Assembly (NCBI RefSeq): GCF_001559595.1
Contig: NZ_LNTY01000006.1
Span: 62,001 to 126,000, forward strand
DNA from: Enterovibrio coralii
Lineage (GTDB): Bacteria > Pseudomonadota > Gammaproteobacteria > Enterobacterales > Vibrionaceae
Reading direction: 5' to 3'
DNA length: 64,000 nucleotides
Each line of letters opens with the position of its first letter. The first letter of the stretch is position 1. Below, piece after piece: positions 38,811-49,937 of the stretch. The translations under genes were made by a program, and so were the position numbers. The notes under the pieces were generated by a model. The model was given only the letters and a program-made list of their open reading frames with translations, had not been told where the DNA came from and made no database searches.

Positions 38811-40423
38811 TTAGAGAGTGAACCCATTGTCTTCCAGAATCATGTCAGAAGCCTTTTCTGCAATCATGATGGTCGGTGCATTTGTGTTGCCAGAAGCGAT
38901 TTCTGGCATGATCGACGCATCGACGACGCGTAAATTCTCTACGCCATAAACTTGTAACCTTGCGTTTACCACTGCCATTTCATCAACGCCCATTTTGCAG
39001 GTGCTTGTTGGGTGATAAATGGTTTGGCTGAACTCCCTCGCTGCCGTTAACAACTCTTCGTCCGTCTGGAACTTTTCGCCGGGTACATATTCGCTCAATA
39101 CATGCTCAGAAAGCGGAGGTGTATTCGCAATCTTTCTTGCGACTTTGATGGCATTGATGATGACTGTTTGGTCGCGCTCGTCAGACAAATAGCAGGGTTG
39201 AATGGCCGGATGCTTTAAGGGATCTGTCGATGTGATTTTTACTGTCCCGCGACTGTAGGGACGAAGTTGACACACTGACGCAGTAAACGCAGAGAAGGGG
39301 TGTACGCCATCCCCCGGCTTGTCTGCACTCAGTGGTTGCATGTGAAACTGAATATCAGGGCGCGTTAAAGCGGGATCGGATTGTGTGAATATGGTGACTT
39401 GGCTTGCTGCCAGAGTCAGTGGGCCAGTGCGGTTAAAGAGGTATTGCAATGCCACCAGTGCTCGTTTCGTGAGGCTATTCAACTCGTCATTCAGCGTGCG
39501 TTCGCTGGTTTTAAAAACCAATCGGACTTGCAGATGATCCTGTAGATTTTCGCCAACGCCGGGTAAGTCATGTACCACTGGAATGTTGAGAGAGTTAAGC
39601 AGGGAGGCGGGGCCTATTCCTGAAAGCTGGAGCAACTGCGGCGACCCAATTGCACCTGCGCTCAAGATCACTTCTCGACTTGCCGCAATTCGCTTTTTTA
39701 TGCCGTCCTTTAACACTTCCACACCGACAGCGGTTTTGTTCTCAAACAGCACTTTCGATACATGATGCTTGGTTAAAATATCGAGATTTTTTCTTTGTTT
39801 AGCGGGGCGTAAGAAGGATTTTGCGGTACTCCAGCGAAAGCCTTTGTATGCGGTTTGTTGGAAGTAGCCGACACCTTCTTGAACCGCACCATTGCAATCC
39901 GGGTTATAGGGAATGCCAAGCTTGATTGCTGCGTTGATAAAATGATCCGCAATCGGGCGACGCAAACGCAAGTCGCTGACTTTTTGTGGACCATTTACGC
40001 CATGAAAATCATCTGAACCACGCTCCTGATCTTCGGATTTTTTGAAGTAGGGCAACACATCTTGATAAGACCAACCTTGGTTTCCAAGTGCCGCCCACTG
40101 GTCATAATCCTCCGCTTGCCCACGAACATACAATAAGCATTTAGTGCACTTGACCCTCCAAGCACTTTTCCCCTTGGCCATTGCAATTGGCGTGAATTAA
40201 TACCGGGATCAGGCTCAGTGACATAGCACCAATCCGTTTTTGGGTTATGCATGGTTTTGAAATACCCCACAGGGATATGCAACCAGGGATTGTTATCTTT
40301 ACCGCCTGCTTCTATCAAAAGCACGCGAATAGAAGGGTTTTTAGACAGACGATTGGCGAGTACACACCCCGCTGAACCAGCACCAACCACGATAAAATCG
40401 TAATGATTTGAAGATAATCCCAT
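38811..40423 (-). pseudogene. GMC-family FAD alcohol dehydrogenase (IseJ-like), frameshifted
   Basis: This is an FAD-dependent glucose-methanol-choline oxidoreductase. The N-terminus from 40423 has the dinucleotide fold YDFIVVGAGSAGCVLANRL and the GMC signature WPRGKVLGGSSALNA. After a missing base near 40135-40150, the frame resumes at LLYVRGQAEDYDQW. GMC signature 2 is GAIGSPQLLQLSGIGP, and the catalytic His region near the end is FSQTIYHPTSTCKMG. The restored length is about 537 aa, normal for the family. With an IclR regulator and a TRAP transporter beside it, and xsc in the same segment, it fits isethionate dehydrogenase (isethionate to sulfoacetaldehyde). Choline or another alcohol remains possible on sequence alone. 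Confidence 0.75.
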
Positions 40424-40790
40424 CTTTTCCCTTCTCCCTGTTCGCGAGGAAATGTCGTGTATTCAAGACGGCATCCTCTCAATGCAATGTGAAATCCAAA
40501 ATTCTCAAACATTAAAATATGAGACTAGTTATCTCGATTTTTATAGTCAAGGCTTGAATTTTGGTTTTTCTATGCCATAAATGGAATGTTCCGGTTCAAA
40601 ATTTAACCATTCGTTAACATGGGGTGATTGAAGCTTTGATAGATATTCGGAGCAAAAATTTTCCGCTGAACGTTGGATTGCTTGAATTTCAGAGCGTGAT
40701 GAATGAATCCAGAATGCTCTGTTCAAAAACGTCAAGGTGGGCATGCCAGCGTAAATGTTTGAGCGACAGCCAACACAAAGGAGTGCGAGC

Positions 40791-42015
40791 ATGAGCAAAA
40801 ATCGGGAGAAATTAACGCGGCGAGACTTTATGAAGGTGTCTGCCCATTTTGGGATGACCTCAACCCTCATCGCAGCAGGGACATTGGGAGCAGGTGCCAC
40901 CGTATCTTCGCTGGCAAGAGCAGCCGAAAGTACCCAAAAGGAACGTTATTCTACACAGCCGAAATTCCAGCTTAAATTTGGTGCTGCGGGGTTCAACGAG
41001 AAGAACCTCGATATCCAAAAATCAGCCCAACTTTTCTTTGCCAGAGATCTGGAAGAGCGAACAAACGGCGCAATTCGTGTTGAGTTTATTGGCAGCAACC
41101 AGATTTGCGGGCAAACCAACTGTGTGAAGAAAACACAGCAGGGCATCATCGACATTTATTCTGCCTCAACCCAAAATTCTGCGGGTGGTGCGCCGTATCT
41201 CAATGTGCTGGACTATGCTACATGTTCCCCTCCCGCGCGTCTCAATTTCACTTTTTCTACAGCAAGAAAAGTGAACCTCTCTTTAGGGAGCCATTACGTC
41301 AACGTCACAAAATGCAGTTCTTGTTTACCCATTGCGAGCTGCGAGGTATCCAGCTGGGGTTGAAATGGAAAGACAAGCCGCTTGTCACCTCCGTTGATCA
41401 GTTGGCGGGTACGAAGAACCGTGTCACGGGGACGCAATTAGGACGTATCGCCATGCAATTGATGAACCTCAATCCCGTCCCGATAGCATGGGAAGAAACC
41501 TTAGATGGATTGAAGCAAGGTTGATCGACGGCGCAGAAACTTGGATGGGGGCAGTGGCTTATGCAGGTATGGCACCTGTGGTGTCGCAGTGTGTCGACCT
41601 CAAGTTTTTCTGCGGTACAGAGCACACTGCAATGAGCTTACCTGTTTTCGATAAGTTGGGCTCTGATCTCCAAGACGATGTCATGGAATCCGCGTATGTC
41701 GCGCAGATATTCACACAAGGCATGAATGAAGCTGCACTGACGGACGTTATCGGCGCAACGAATCCACCTCGTGCGGGGACTATCTTCGCCGAAAACAACA
41801 CCCGCGTCGCTACCTTGTCGGATGCTGAACTGCGTAAAGCGGAAGAAATGTGTTCTCCAGAATTCAACCCAGAACCTTGGGAGCAGTGGCGTGAGCGTTT
41901 GAATAAATGGTCAGGTGGTTACGACACATACCAAGAAATCTACGATATTGCGCGAGAAATCCCGCGCGATACTTCCACTGTCAATGTGCCACCACAACGT
42001 TGGTGGACGAGCTAA
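40791..42015 (+). pseudogene. TRAP transporter substrate-binding protein (first system), two frameshifts
   Basis: This is a periplasmic DctP-type receptor. The ATG at 40791, after AAAGGAG, opens a twin-arginine signal (TRRDFMKVS). The body then runs in three frames, with breaks near 41218-41224 and 41520-41522 (GGTTTG read as GGTTG). Restored, it is about 408 aa with the family stretches EERTNGAIRVEFIGSNQI and NPVPIAWEETLDGLKQG. The Tat signal and length suggest the large DctP7-like subgroup. It begins a dctP-dctQ-dctM set divergent from the GMC gene. Isethionate is the likely substrate from context (IseK-like). Confidence 0.75.
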
Positions 42016-42105
42016 ATAGGGTCGTACAGTGCCTGCTTGTGGATGTGAAATTACATCCTCAAACAGGCCTGTTCGTGTCTTTACTGCAAAGCATGTGAGG
42101 TCAGG

Positions 42106-42633
42106 ATGAAACCGCTACAAACCTTGCTCAAATGGTTAGATGAAAACACGGAAAAGGTCATCATCTTGATCACTTATTCAAGTATGGCTGGAATTATATT
42201 TGTAGAGGTCGTTCGGCGGTTTCTGTTCAACCAACAAGTTCCATGGAGTACCACGGTACCGGTACTGCTTTTCTTATGGGTGACCTGGTTTGGCGCTTCA
42301 TACAATATCAAGAAACGCACACATCTTGCCTTAACCGAGATTCGTTCCCGGCTCTCGTACAAGTTTCAATTTTACTGTTTAGTGCTAGATGCGGTGCTTT
42401 GGATTGTCTTCGCCATCATCGTTATTTACCACGCAACGAATCAAACTTATATCGCCTACGACAACTTCGCCATTGTCGGCGGAACCGATGACGTCATGGA
42501 ATGGTGGTTTTATCTTGCTACGCCTCTCGCGTGGGGATTGATCGTGATCCGCGTACTGCAAAACTTGGCGCAAGACATAAAGCAATATCAGCGTAAAGAG
42601 CCCTTTGTGCTCCAAGCGTCATTACTGGATTAG
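42106..42633 (+). CDS. TRAP transporter small permease DctQ (first system)
   Basis: The 175-aa inner-membrane protein has four helices and the DctQ pattern (FVEVVRRFLFNQQVPWSTTV, LFLWVTWFGASYNIKKRTHL). It lies between the binding-protein gene and the large permease, nine bases before the latter, and forms the transport complex with it. It is IseL-like by context. Confidence 0.85.
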   Translation: MKPLQTLLKWLDENTEKVIILITYSSMAGIIFVEVVRRFLFNQQVPWSTTVPVLLFLWVTWFGASYNIKKRTHLALTEIRSRLSYKFQFYCLVLDAVLWIVFAIIVIYHATNQTYIAYDNFAIVGGTDDVMEWWFYLATPLAWGLIVIRVLQNLAQDIKQYQRKEPFVLQASLLD

Positions 42634-42642
42634 GAGCAGGAT

Positions 42643-43931
42643 ATGGAAGACGGCACACTGATCACGCTGATTTCTCTCGGAGTCACACTGCTATTTATCA
42701 TCGGCGTCCCTATTTTTCTTGTGATTGGTTTTTGGGTTGTCGGTTGTAGTCTCGTGATCGATTTTACCCTTGCCAATATTGGCGTGACCTTGTTTGAAGG
42801 TTTGAATTTCTTTGGCCTGTTGGCTTTGCCGCTGTTCATCATGACCGGTGATTTAATCAATGCAGCGGGTATCGCTAAGCGCATGTCTGACTTCGCATAT
42901 TCCATACTCGGATGGGTGAGAGGGGGCTTAGGAATGGCCACCATTGGGGCGTGCGGTATGTTCGCCGCCATATCAGGCTCCAATGCCGGCACAACAGCGA
43001 CCATCGGTTCAATCATGCAGCCTGAAATGGCAAAGAGTAATTATGATGAACGTTTTGCTGCGGCCACGGCGGCTGCAGGTGGCACAGTCGGAATCATCAT
43101 TCCACCGAGTATCATCTTCATTGTTTATGGCTTCTTGCTCGATCTTTCGATCAGCGATTTGTTCGTGGGTGGGATGCTGCCGGGTTTATTGATGGTGATT
43201 GCCATGCAGTTGGCGTGCTACATCGTTTGTAAGAAGAACGGATGGGGCAACTTAATCAAGTTCGAGCTAAGCGCATTTTTCAGACTGGTTTAAAAGCCTA
43301 TCTTGGCTTAATTGCCATCGGCATTGTGATATACGGTATCTATTCTGGCGCCTTTTCTCCGACGGAAGCTGCCGGTGTTACGGTGGGTTTTTGTTTGATT
43401 GCGGGCGTCCTGATCACGCGACAAATTAAGCTACGTGAGTTGCCGAACATCTTACTGCGTTCAGGACAAATCACGGGCATGCTGGCACCATTGATTGCCA
43501 TTTCAGTCGTGATGCAACAGTTGTTGTCTTTGTTGGGGGCAGGTGAAGTGGTGCGCGGATGGATGTCTGCTATTGGGGATCCAACATTTGTGTTGATTGC
43601 CTGCATGATGTTGGTGCTGTTGGCGGGAACCGTGTTAGAAAGCCTTCCAAACACCATCATTCTTGCGCCTATACTCGCGCCTATTGCATACAGCGTGGGG
43701 GTGGACCCGATCCATTTCGCTGTGATCTTTTTGGTCGGAGATGCCATTGGCTTTATCACGCCACCATATGGCTTGAATCTGTACGTTGCCAGTGGAATCA
43801 CAGGAATACCGTATTTCACCATTGTGAAATACGTAATGCCTTACCTGTTTGCACTGATGGTGGCATGGATGATCATCGCTTTCTGGCCGCCGCTGTCGAC
43901 CTATTTAGTACAGTTTTCAGCAGTGGGTTAG
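42643..43931 (+). pseudogene. TRAP transporter large permease DctM (first system), frameshifted
   Basis: This sodium-coupled transport subunit has about 12 helices. The first frame carries GLNFFGLLALPLFIMTGDLI and the invariant GAISGS-like AAISGSNAGTTATIGS, then TVGIIIPPSIIFIVYG. One base is missing between about 43240 and 43262. The second frame carries FSPTEAAGVTVGF, LAGTVLESLPNTIILAPIL and IGFITPPYGLNLYV. Together they give about 429 aa, the family norm. It is IseM-like by context. Confidence 0.85.
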
Positions 43932-43959
43932 CTTTCACCACAAAAGTAAGAAGTAATCG

Positions 43960-43993
43960 AAAACGGCACTGGTTGACAGTGCCGTTTTAATTT
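43960..43993 (+). terminator. Terminator after the first TRAP operon
   Basis: AAAACGGCACT and AGTGCCGTTTT form an 11-bp perfect stem with loop GGTTGAC, about 28 bases after the dctM stop. Confidence 0.85.
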
Positions 43994-44053
43994 CTGACCA
44001 AGAATAAAGATTGGGATCTAGTGCTTGACCTATCTTTCAATTGCTCAGGGGAA

Positions 44054-44854
44054 TCAGTCTTCGCCCCAGCTTTCGTCCTCGATCTTCGAAAACGCCAGAG
44101 ATGCCCTTTGTAGTGCAGGCAGGAAATGTAACGCTTGGTCGGCTTTCAGTCGCATGATAGGTGCCTGAATGGCGACTGCAAGATTGGACTTGCCGCGTTT
44201 GGAAGGCACAAGAATGGCTACACACAACAGGCCCGGGAGAAATTCCTCATTGTCGATGGCGTAACCACAGGCTCGAACGTTTTCCAGCTCTTTTTCAAGA
44301 GAGCCCATATCGGTTATCGTTTTCTCAGTAAACGCCGTCAATTCCGAGTTACCAAGCAGTCTTCGACGCTGAGAAGGCGTCATATTTGCCAGAAACAGCT
44401 TACCTGTTGCTGAACAGTGCACGGGCACTCTCGAACCTGGATGCAAATGGAAACGCAGCGGTGCTTCGGTTTCAACACGGTCGACGTAGATTACTTCTCC
44501 GCCGGATAACGAGGTCAGGTTACAGCTTTCACCCACTTCATCCCTCAATTGGCTCAACAGGTTGTGTCGTGCACTGTGCGTGGTGGAGTTGAGCAAGACA
44601 TTCTCTGCCATATGACGCAGTCTCGCGCCTTTTCCGTAATGTCTTTCGTCACCGTCACGCTGGATGATGCCGGCACTTTCTAGCTGTTGAAGCATCCGAT
44701 GCAGCGAAGGCTTTGGGATGTTGGTTTCTTCGGTGAGATCTTGTAGTGAGAAAAACTCATCTTTTTGGGCAATGAGTTCCAGCAATGAAAATAGACGTAA
44801 CGTTGGTGTGTCGCCGTCCACAACGGCTAAGTCAGGTTTGTTCTTCGTTTTCAT
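44054..44854 (-). CDS. IclR-family regulator (second, taurine branch)
   Basis: The 266-aa IclR protein has a winged helix (LFSLLELIAQKDEFFSLQDL, IPKPSLHRMLQQL) and an effector domain (NLTSLSGGEVIYVDRVE, VHCSATGKLFLANM). The ATG at 44854 has GGGAG just upstream; a longer frame to 44956 lacks one. It resembles the first IclR protein in several stretches, so the two may be paralogues. It lies downstream of the CobT-like gene on the same strand and is the best candidate to bind the repeated sites upstream of xsc. Confidence 0.8.
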   Translation of the reverse strand: MKTKNKPDLAVVDGDTPTLRLFSLLELIAQKDEFFSLQDLTEETNIPKPSLHRMLQQLESAGIIQRDGDERHYGKGARLRHMAENVLLNSTTHSARHNLLSQLRDEVGESCNLTSLSGGEVIYVDRVETEAPLRFHLHPGSRVPVHCSATGKLFLANMTPSQRRRLLGNSELTAFTEKTITDMGSLEKELENVRACGYAIDNEEFLPGLLCVAILVPSKRGKSNLAVAIQAPIMRLKADQALHFLPALQRASLAFSKIEDESWGED

Positions 44855-45026
44855 GATTCTCCCTTTCTCTATACCCAAACAACTTGAATCCTGCATTTTC
44901 AGGTCGTTTAGGTGTCGACTCGCCATGTATATCAAAAATCTGAAAAATGACAACAAAGCATCTTGAAAAATGAAATTTGGCGATGGCTAATCTTTTTCGG
45001 TATTTCTGAGTAAACCACGGCGTTTA

Positions 45027-46771
45027 TCACCTCTTGTTGCCAATGGGTCGCCTCACAGATTCTGCAATCAGAGTCACGACATCGTTTAACGTTGCACTAT
45101 CAGGCTGGAAGTCGATATCTAACGTTAAATTAAGGGGATAAAAGCGGCTGAGGTCGACACCAACGCCGATCGCAGTGATGATATCTCCCTGTTTTTCTCT
45201 GCTTGCAACGACGTGTTTGAGGTGATTATCCAAATAGAAGTCGTCGTTTGTCAGGTTGGTGGCAGTATCCATCGGGCTACCATCAGATATCACCAGAAAA
45301 ACGTGTTTTGAGGCGGCTATTTGATGCGATCTTGTGCAGGCCCATTCGATCGCTTCTCCATCAATACCTTCGCGGAAAATATCTCCTTTCATCAGTGCAG
45401 CAAGGTTTTTAGAGCCTTGACGCCAATGCGTTCCTGCATCTTTAAAAACCAAATGGCAGACTTCATTCATTCTTCCGGGCATTGCTTGCTTGCCTGTCAT
45501 TAGCCACTTTTTGTATGGCCTGCCGCCATTCCAAGTCTGGGTTGTATATCCGAGAACCTCTGTAGGCACGCCTCCAATACCGAGTGCCCTGACAAGACCA
45601 TCAACAAGATGGATAATGTTTTCCATGTGCTGTCTCATGGAGCCAGAGCAATCAATCAATATGGTGACAGTGCTATCAGGCGTTCAACAAAGTGCTCTTT
45701 GATAAATACACGCCTTTCCATTGGGGATGAGACAACTTGTGGAAGGCGACTTCCGTCGATGTATCCTTCTTCCTCTTCGAACTGCCAGCCATCGCGTGTT
45801 TTTTGGTTTAGACAAAGCAGCAGTCGTCTGGCAATTTCCCGAAGATTCAGTCCCAATTGATGAAAGCGTTTATCGAGGTGAGAACGAAATTCTGCAAGCT
45901 GTGCTTTTCTCACCAAGCTGGATGCGTCTACCTCGACATCGAATTCCCGGTTGAAAACGCGATATTGAAGACGGTGCATTTCAAATGACTTGCTGTTTCC
46001 CCCAGAGACAGAGGAGTAGGTGTTGTCTGCGTCGGTATCCGTGCTGAGTAGCAGAGGAAAAGCACTGAGGATCTGCTCACTTCTTTCATTGTCATCATCA
46101 TTGTTCTCGCATTTACTCACCATGTCGGACACTTTCTCTGCCAGTGACAACGCGTGTTGACCGTAAAGGGTTTGATGATTTCTATGACGACGAAGCCCTG
46201 CCAGTTCAGGACCTAAAATCGGTGTGATGCCCGCGCGGGTAGCCTCGATTAAGTCTTCAATTTCCGAGTCGATGGGCGTTGAAAACAGGCGTGAACGGGC
46301 AACTTGTATCACAGTAAAAATCAAGATACCGAGCTTTGTTTCCAGCAAGTTCGCGTGCAAGGCAAGCCTGCTCCAAACGTTAAACCGATGGCGAATATTT
46401 TGTCGAGTGCCTGGCTGGTGGTTGCTGCTGAGAAGGGCTTCAGTACGAAACTGTTCCAGCAGGTCGAACAGCATACCAGCAACAGGATCTGAAGGCATGA
46501 TTGAGCGGTGTATCTCAGCATCGCTGAATAAGAGGCGTGCTGAAATTGCATCTGCGCGCCCGCGCTGTGCTTGTGCATCGTGGGAAAGATCATAAGCCTG
46601 TAAGTGAGCGGCGGAAATCGGTACATACACAGTCCCTTTGTATAGGTGCTCACCACGAAGCTTGAGCTCGGGGTTGCCCGTTTCCGAGCGGATAGTTGCC
46701 AAAGTGAGTTCTCGCCTCCGCTGTTGGGCTCGGGTAAAAGGTGCGGGCTCAGAGTGGTGAGTGCGACTCAT
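45027..46771 (-). pseudogene. CobT-like VWA-domain protein, frameshifted
   Basis: This relative of the aerobic cobaltochelatase subunit CobT has an N-terminal CobT domain and a C-terminal von Willebrand A domain with an intact MIDAS motif (IDCSGSM). The CobT hallmarks DGEAIEWA and VISDGSPMD are present. The frame breaks near 45668-45680; one restored C gives ERPDSTVTILIDCSGS and a protein of about 581 aa. It overlaps the CobS-like ATPase gene by four bases, so the two are translated together. No CobN or other cobalamin gene is near. A role as a chaperone-type activator of an island enzyme is inferred. Confidence 0.7.
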
Positions 46772-47751
46772 CTTTCAGTCCCTGTAAAAGTGGAGTGACG
46801 CTCTAATATGTCCTCATTAAAACAGCGTTGATAAAGCTCGTTGATGATTGGCCATTCGGCTTCATCACATTTATTGAGGAAGGTGAGACGAAAAGCCGTC
46901 TTAGGGTCACTGAATATTTCGCAATTCTCCGCCCATGTAATCACGGTTCGTGGTGACATTAGCGTTGATGTTTCACCGGTTGAAAACGCTTTACGCGTCA
47001 GGTTGGCGACCTCGACCATTTGCGCCACCAGCTTTCGTCCGCGTTCTGTGTTTTTTGATGGGACACGGGCAAGAACAATGTTGGCCTCGGTTTCTGGCTC
47101 AAGGTAGTTGAGTGTGGCAACCAGATTCCATCGGTCGATCTGTGCCTGATTTAACACCTGAGTGCCATGATAAAGGCCCTGTAAATTGCCTAAACCGACG
47201 GTGTTGGCTGTGGCAAAAAGGCGGAATGAAGGATGAGGTTCTATCACGCGGTTTTTGTCTGTCAGGACAAGCTTTCCCTCTTTCTCAAGCAAGCGCTGAA
47301 TAACAAACATGACATCGGGTCTGCCAGCGTCATATTCATCGAGGATCAGCGCGATGGGTCGGGTTGCAGACCAAGGCAGAATGCCGTCTTGGAACTCGGT
47401 GACCTGCTTTTCGTCTCTGATTACTAGGGTATCTTTTCCTACCAAGTCCAATCGACTGATATGCCCATCAAGATTAATCCTCAAGCAAGGCCAGTTAAGC
47501 CGGGCGGCAACTTGCTCAATGTGGGTGGATTTACCCGTGCCATGTAGCCCCTGAATCAGTGTCCTTCGGTTGTGAGCGAAGCCCGCGAGAATCGCGGTGG
47601 TCACTTCTGGGTTGAAGACATAGTCAGGGTCGATTTTAGGGACCAACTCGCTGGTGCAGGAAAAAGCGGGTACAAGTATGCGTGTATCAATATTGAATAC
47701 TTCGTTGGCCGACACCTGGATATCGGGTCCTTGCAACATCGCCCTCTCCAT
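46768..47751 (-). CDS. CobS-like AAA+ ATPase
   Basis: This 327-aa MoxR-class AAA+ protein is close to CobS (332 aa in the aerobic cobalamin pathway). Walker A is GLHGTGKST, Walker B is IALILDEYDAG, the sensor region is LFATANTVGLGN and a CobS-typical stretch is DLVGKDTL. A strong AAAGGAGG precedes the ATG. It pairs with the overlapping CobT-like gene. In cobaltochelatase, CobS and CobT form the ATP-driven part that acts on CobN. With no CobN here, the pair probably serves another client, perhaps a metal enzyme of sulfonate use. It is divergent from xsc. Confidence 0.8.
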   Translation of the reverse strand: MERAMLQGPDIQVSANEVFNIDTRILVPAFSCTSELVPKIDPDYVFNPEVTTAILAGFAHNRRTLIQGLHGTGKSTHIEQVAARLNWPCLRINLDGHISRLDLVGKDTLVIRDEKQVTEFQDGILPWSATRPIALILDEYDAGRPDVMFVIQRLLEKEGKLVLTDKNRVIEPHPSFRLFATANTVGLGNLQGLYHGTQVLNQAQIDRWNLVATLNYLEPETEANIVLARVPSKNTERGRKLVAQMVEVANLTRKAFSTGETSTLMSPRTVITWAENCEIFSDPKTAFRLTFLNKCDEAEWPIINELYQRCFNEDILERHSTFTGTER

Positions 47752-47956
47752 TTTTCCTCCTTTATTAGACCTTTAGCGAGCCTTCTTTTGTTTTTTACCA
47801 ACGAGGCAATTTCTCGCTGGTGAGAATTTCGATACCAATAATTCCGTTATTTAAATTTAGGGTTGACCAATCCCGGAACATGGCATTAACTAAATTTCAA
47901 ATTCCGCATAACGAAACATTTAATTCCATAATATGAAATTTAGCAAGGAGAACATA
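47752..47956. promoter_or_regulatory. Divergent control region between cobS-like gene and xsc
   Basis: This 205-base gap must hold both promoters. Three copies of an ATTCC-N7-AAA type element lie at 47841-47856, 47901-47916 and 47923-47938; the last two are spaced 22 bases apart, start to start, about two helical turns. An AAATTTCA (47892-47899) and TGAAATTT (47934-47941) pair also brackets the two right-hand copies. These look like sites for an IclR-type regulator. Binding is inferred. Confidence 0.55.
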
Positions 47957-49767
47957 ATGAGTGAATCATCGATGCGCACTGTTGTTGAAGGTCCAACCAA
48001 GATGACGCCATCAGAAGCTTTTGTGGAAACATTGGTCGCAAACAACGTCACAACGATGTTTGGCATCATGGGTTCTGCATTCATGGATGCGATGGATATC
48101 TTCGCGCCTGCGGGCATTCAAATGATCCCGGTCGTTCACGAGCAAGGTGCGGCGCACATGGCAGATGGTTACTCACGTGTTTCAGGGAATCATGGGGTGG
48201 TGATTGGTCAGAATGGCCCAGGGATCAGTAACTGTGTGACTGCGATAGCGGCGGCTTACTGGGCACACAGTCCAGTGGTGATGATTACACCGGAAACAGG
48301 AACCATGACCATGGGCTTGGGCGGATTCCAAGAGTGTAATCAGCTCCCAATGTTCCAAGAATTCACTAAATACCAAGGACATGTCACCCATCCAGCAAGA
48401 ATGGCTGAGTACACAGGACGTTGCTTTGACAGAGCCATGAGCGAAATGGGCCCAACGCAACTGAACATTCCGCGCGACTACTTTTATGGCGAAATCACCT
48501 GTGAAATTCCAAAACCTGCTCGTTTAGATCGTGGTCCTGGTGGCGAGAATAGTTTGAATGAGGCCGCTGATATCCTTGCTGAGGCCAAGTTCCCTGTAAT
48601 CATTTCTGGCGGTGGCGTGGTGATGGCCGACGCCGTTGAAGAGTGTAAAGCACTGGCAGAGCGCTTAGGTGCGCCAGTGGTAAACAGCTACCTGCACAAT
48701 GACTCTTTCCCGGCTTCACATCCACAATGGTGTGGGCCTCTTGGCTACCAAGGCTCTAAAGCGGCGATGAAACTGCTCGCGCAAGCAGACGTTGTTGTTG
48801 CCTTGGGTTCCCGCCTGGGTCCATTTGGCACCTTGCCACAACACGGTCTCGATTATTGGCCGAAGAACGCCAAAATCATCCAGATTGACGCTGACAACAA
48901 AATGCTGGGACTGGTGAAGAAAATTTCAGTCGGTATTTGTGGCGATGCGAAAGCGGCGGCGGTGGCGTTGACTGAACGGTTAAGCAGCGAGAACTGGCAT
49001 GTGATAGCAATAAAGAAGAGCGTCTTGGAATCATGAAACAGGAGCAAGATGCTTGGGAAAAAGAGCTGGATGAGTGGACGCATGAAAAAGACGCTTTCAG
49101 CCTCGACATGATTGAGCACAACGCGAATGAAACGCCATTTTCTGGTGGCGAATACCTCCACCCGCGCCAAGTCCTGCGTGAGCTTGAAAAAGCCATGCCT
49201 GAGGATGTCATGGTTTCTACCGACATTGGCAACATCAACTCCATTGCCAACAGCTACCTAAGATTCGAAAAGCCCCGCAGCTTCTTTGCGGCAATGAGTT
49301 TCGGTAACTGTGGTTACGCTTTCCCAACCATTATTGGGGCCAAAATGGCAGCACCAGACAGACCCGCTATTTCTTACGCCGGCGATGGTGCGTGGGGAAT
49401 GAGTCTGGTTGAAACCATGACCTGTGTACGACACAACATCCCAGTCACCGCCGTGGTATTCCATAACCGCCAATGGGGCGCGGAGAAAAAGAACCAAGTT
49501 GATTTTTATAACCGTCGATTTGTGGCGGGCGAGCTGGATAACCAAAGCTTCGCAGAAATTGCACGCGCTATGGGCGCAGAAGGCGTCACTGTAGATCGTT
49601 TGGAAGATGTTGGCCCAACACTCAAAGCCGCCATCGACAAACAGATGAACGAAGGGAAAACCACGGTGATTGAAATCATGTGTACTCAGGAGCTGGGAGA
49701 CCCATTCCGCCGTGATGCGCTTTCTACACCTGTTCGCTTCCTAGAAAAGTATCAGGATTACGTTTAA
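47957..49767 (+). pseudogene. xsc: Sulfoacetaldehyde acetyltransferase Xsc, frameshifted
   Basis: This ThDP enzyme converts sulfoacetaldehyde and phosphate to acetyl phosphate and sulfite, the shared step of taurine and isethionate catabolism. N-terminal motifs are FGIMGSAFMDAMDIF, VVHEQGAAHMADGYSR and the IGQNGPGISN loop. After a missing base near 48990-49010, the ThDP-binding part follows (ISYAGDGAWGMSLVE, ending HNRQWGAEKKNQ). The restored length is about 603 aa, typical for Xsc. The ATG at 47957 is chosen because AAGGAG sits before it. It heads the operon xsc-tauX-tauY-TRAP-pta. Confidence 0.88.
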
Positions 49768-49937
49768 CCGGATGTCGCGAAGTCGACAGCACCGAGAGTG
49801 GAAATTCATTAAATAAAGAGTGAGCGTTTGGCCGGGGGCGTCCGGCCAGACCTCTCTTAGATATTGACCCGAGACAGATTTCAAAAATAACAAGGTTAAG
49901 CGTAAAGCACTGACCGCGGATGAAAAGGAGTTTTAAC

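Noticed and set aside
45027-47751. Part of a cobalamin biosynthesis locus
   Set aside because: No CobN or other cob genes nearby; the context is sulfonate catabolism.
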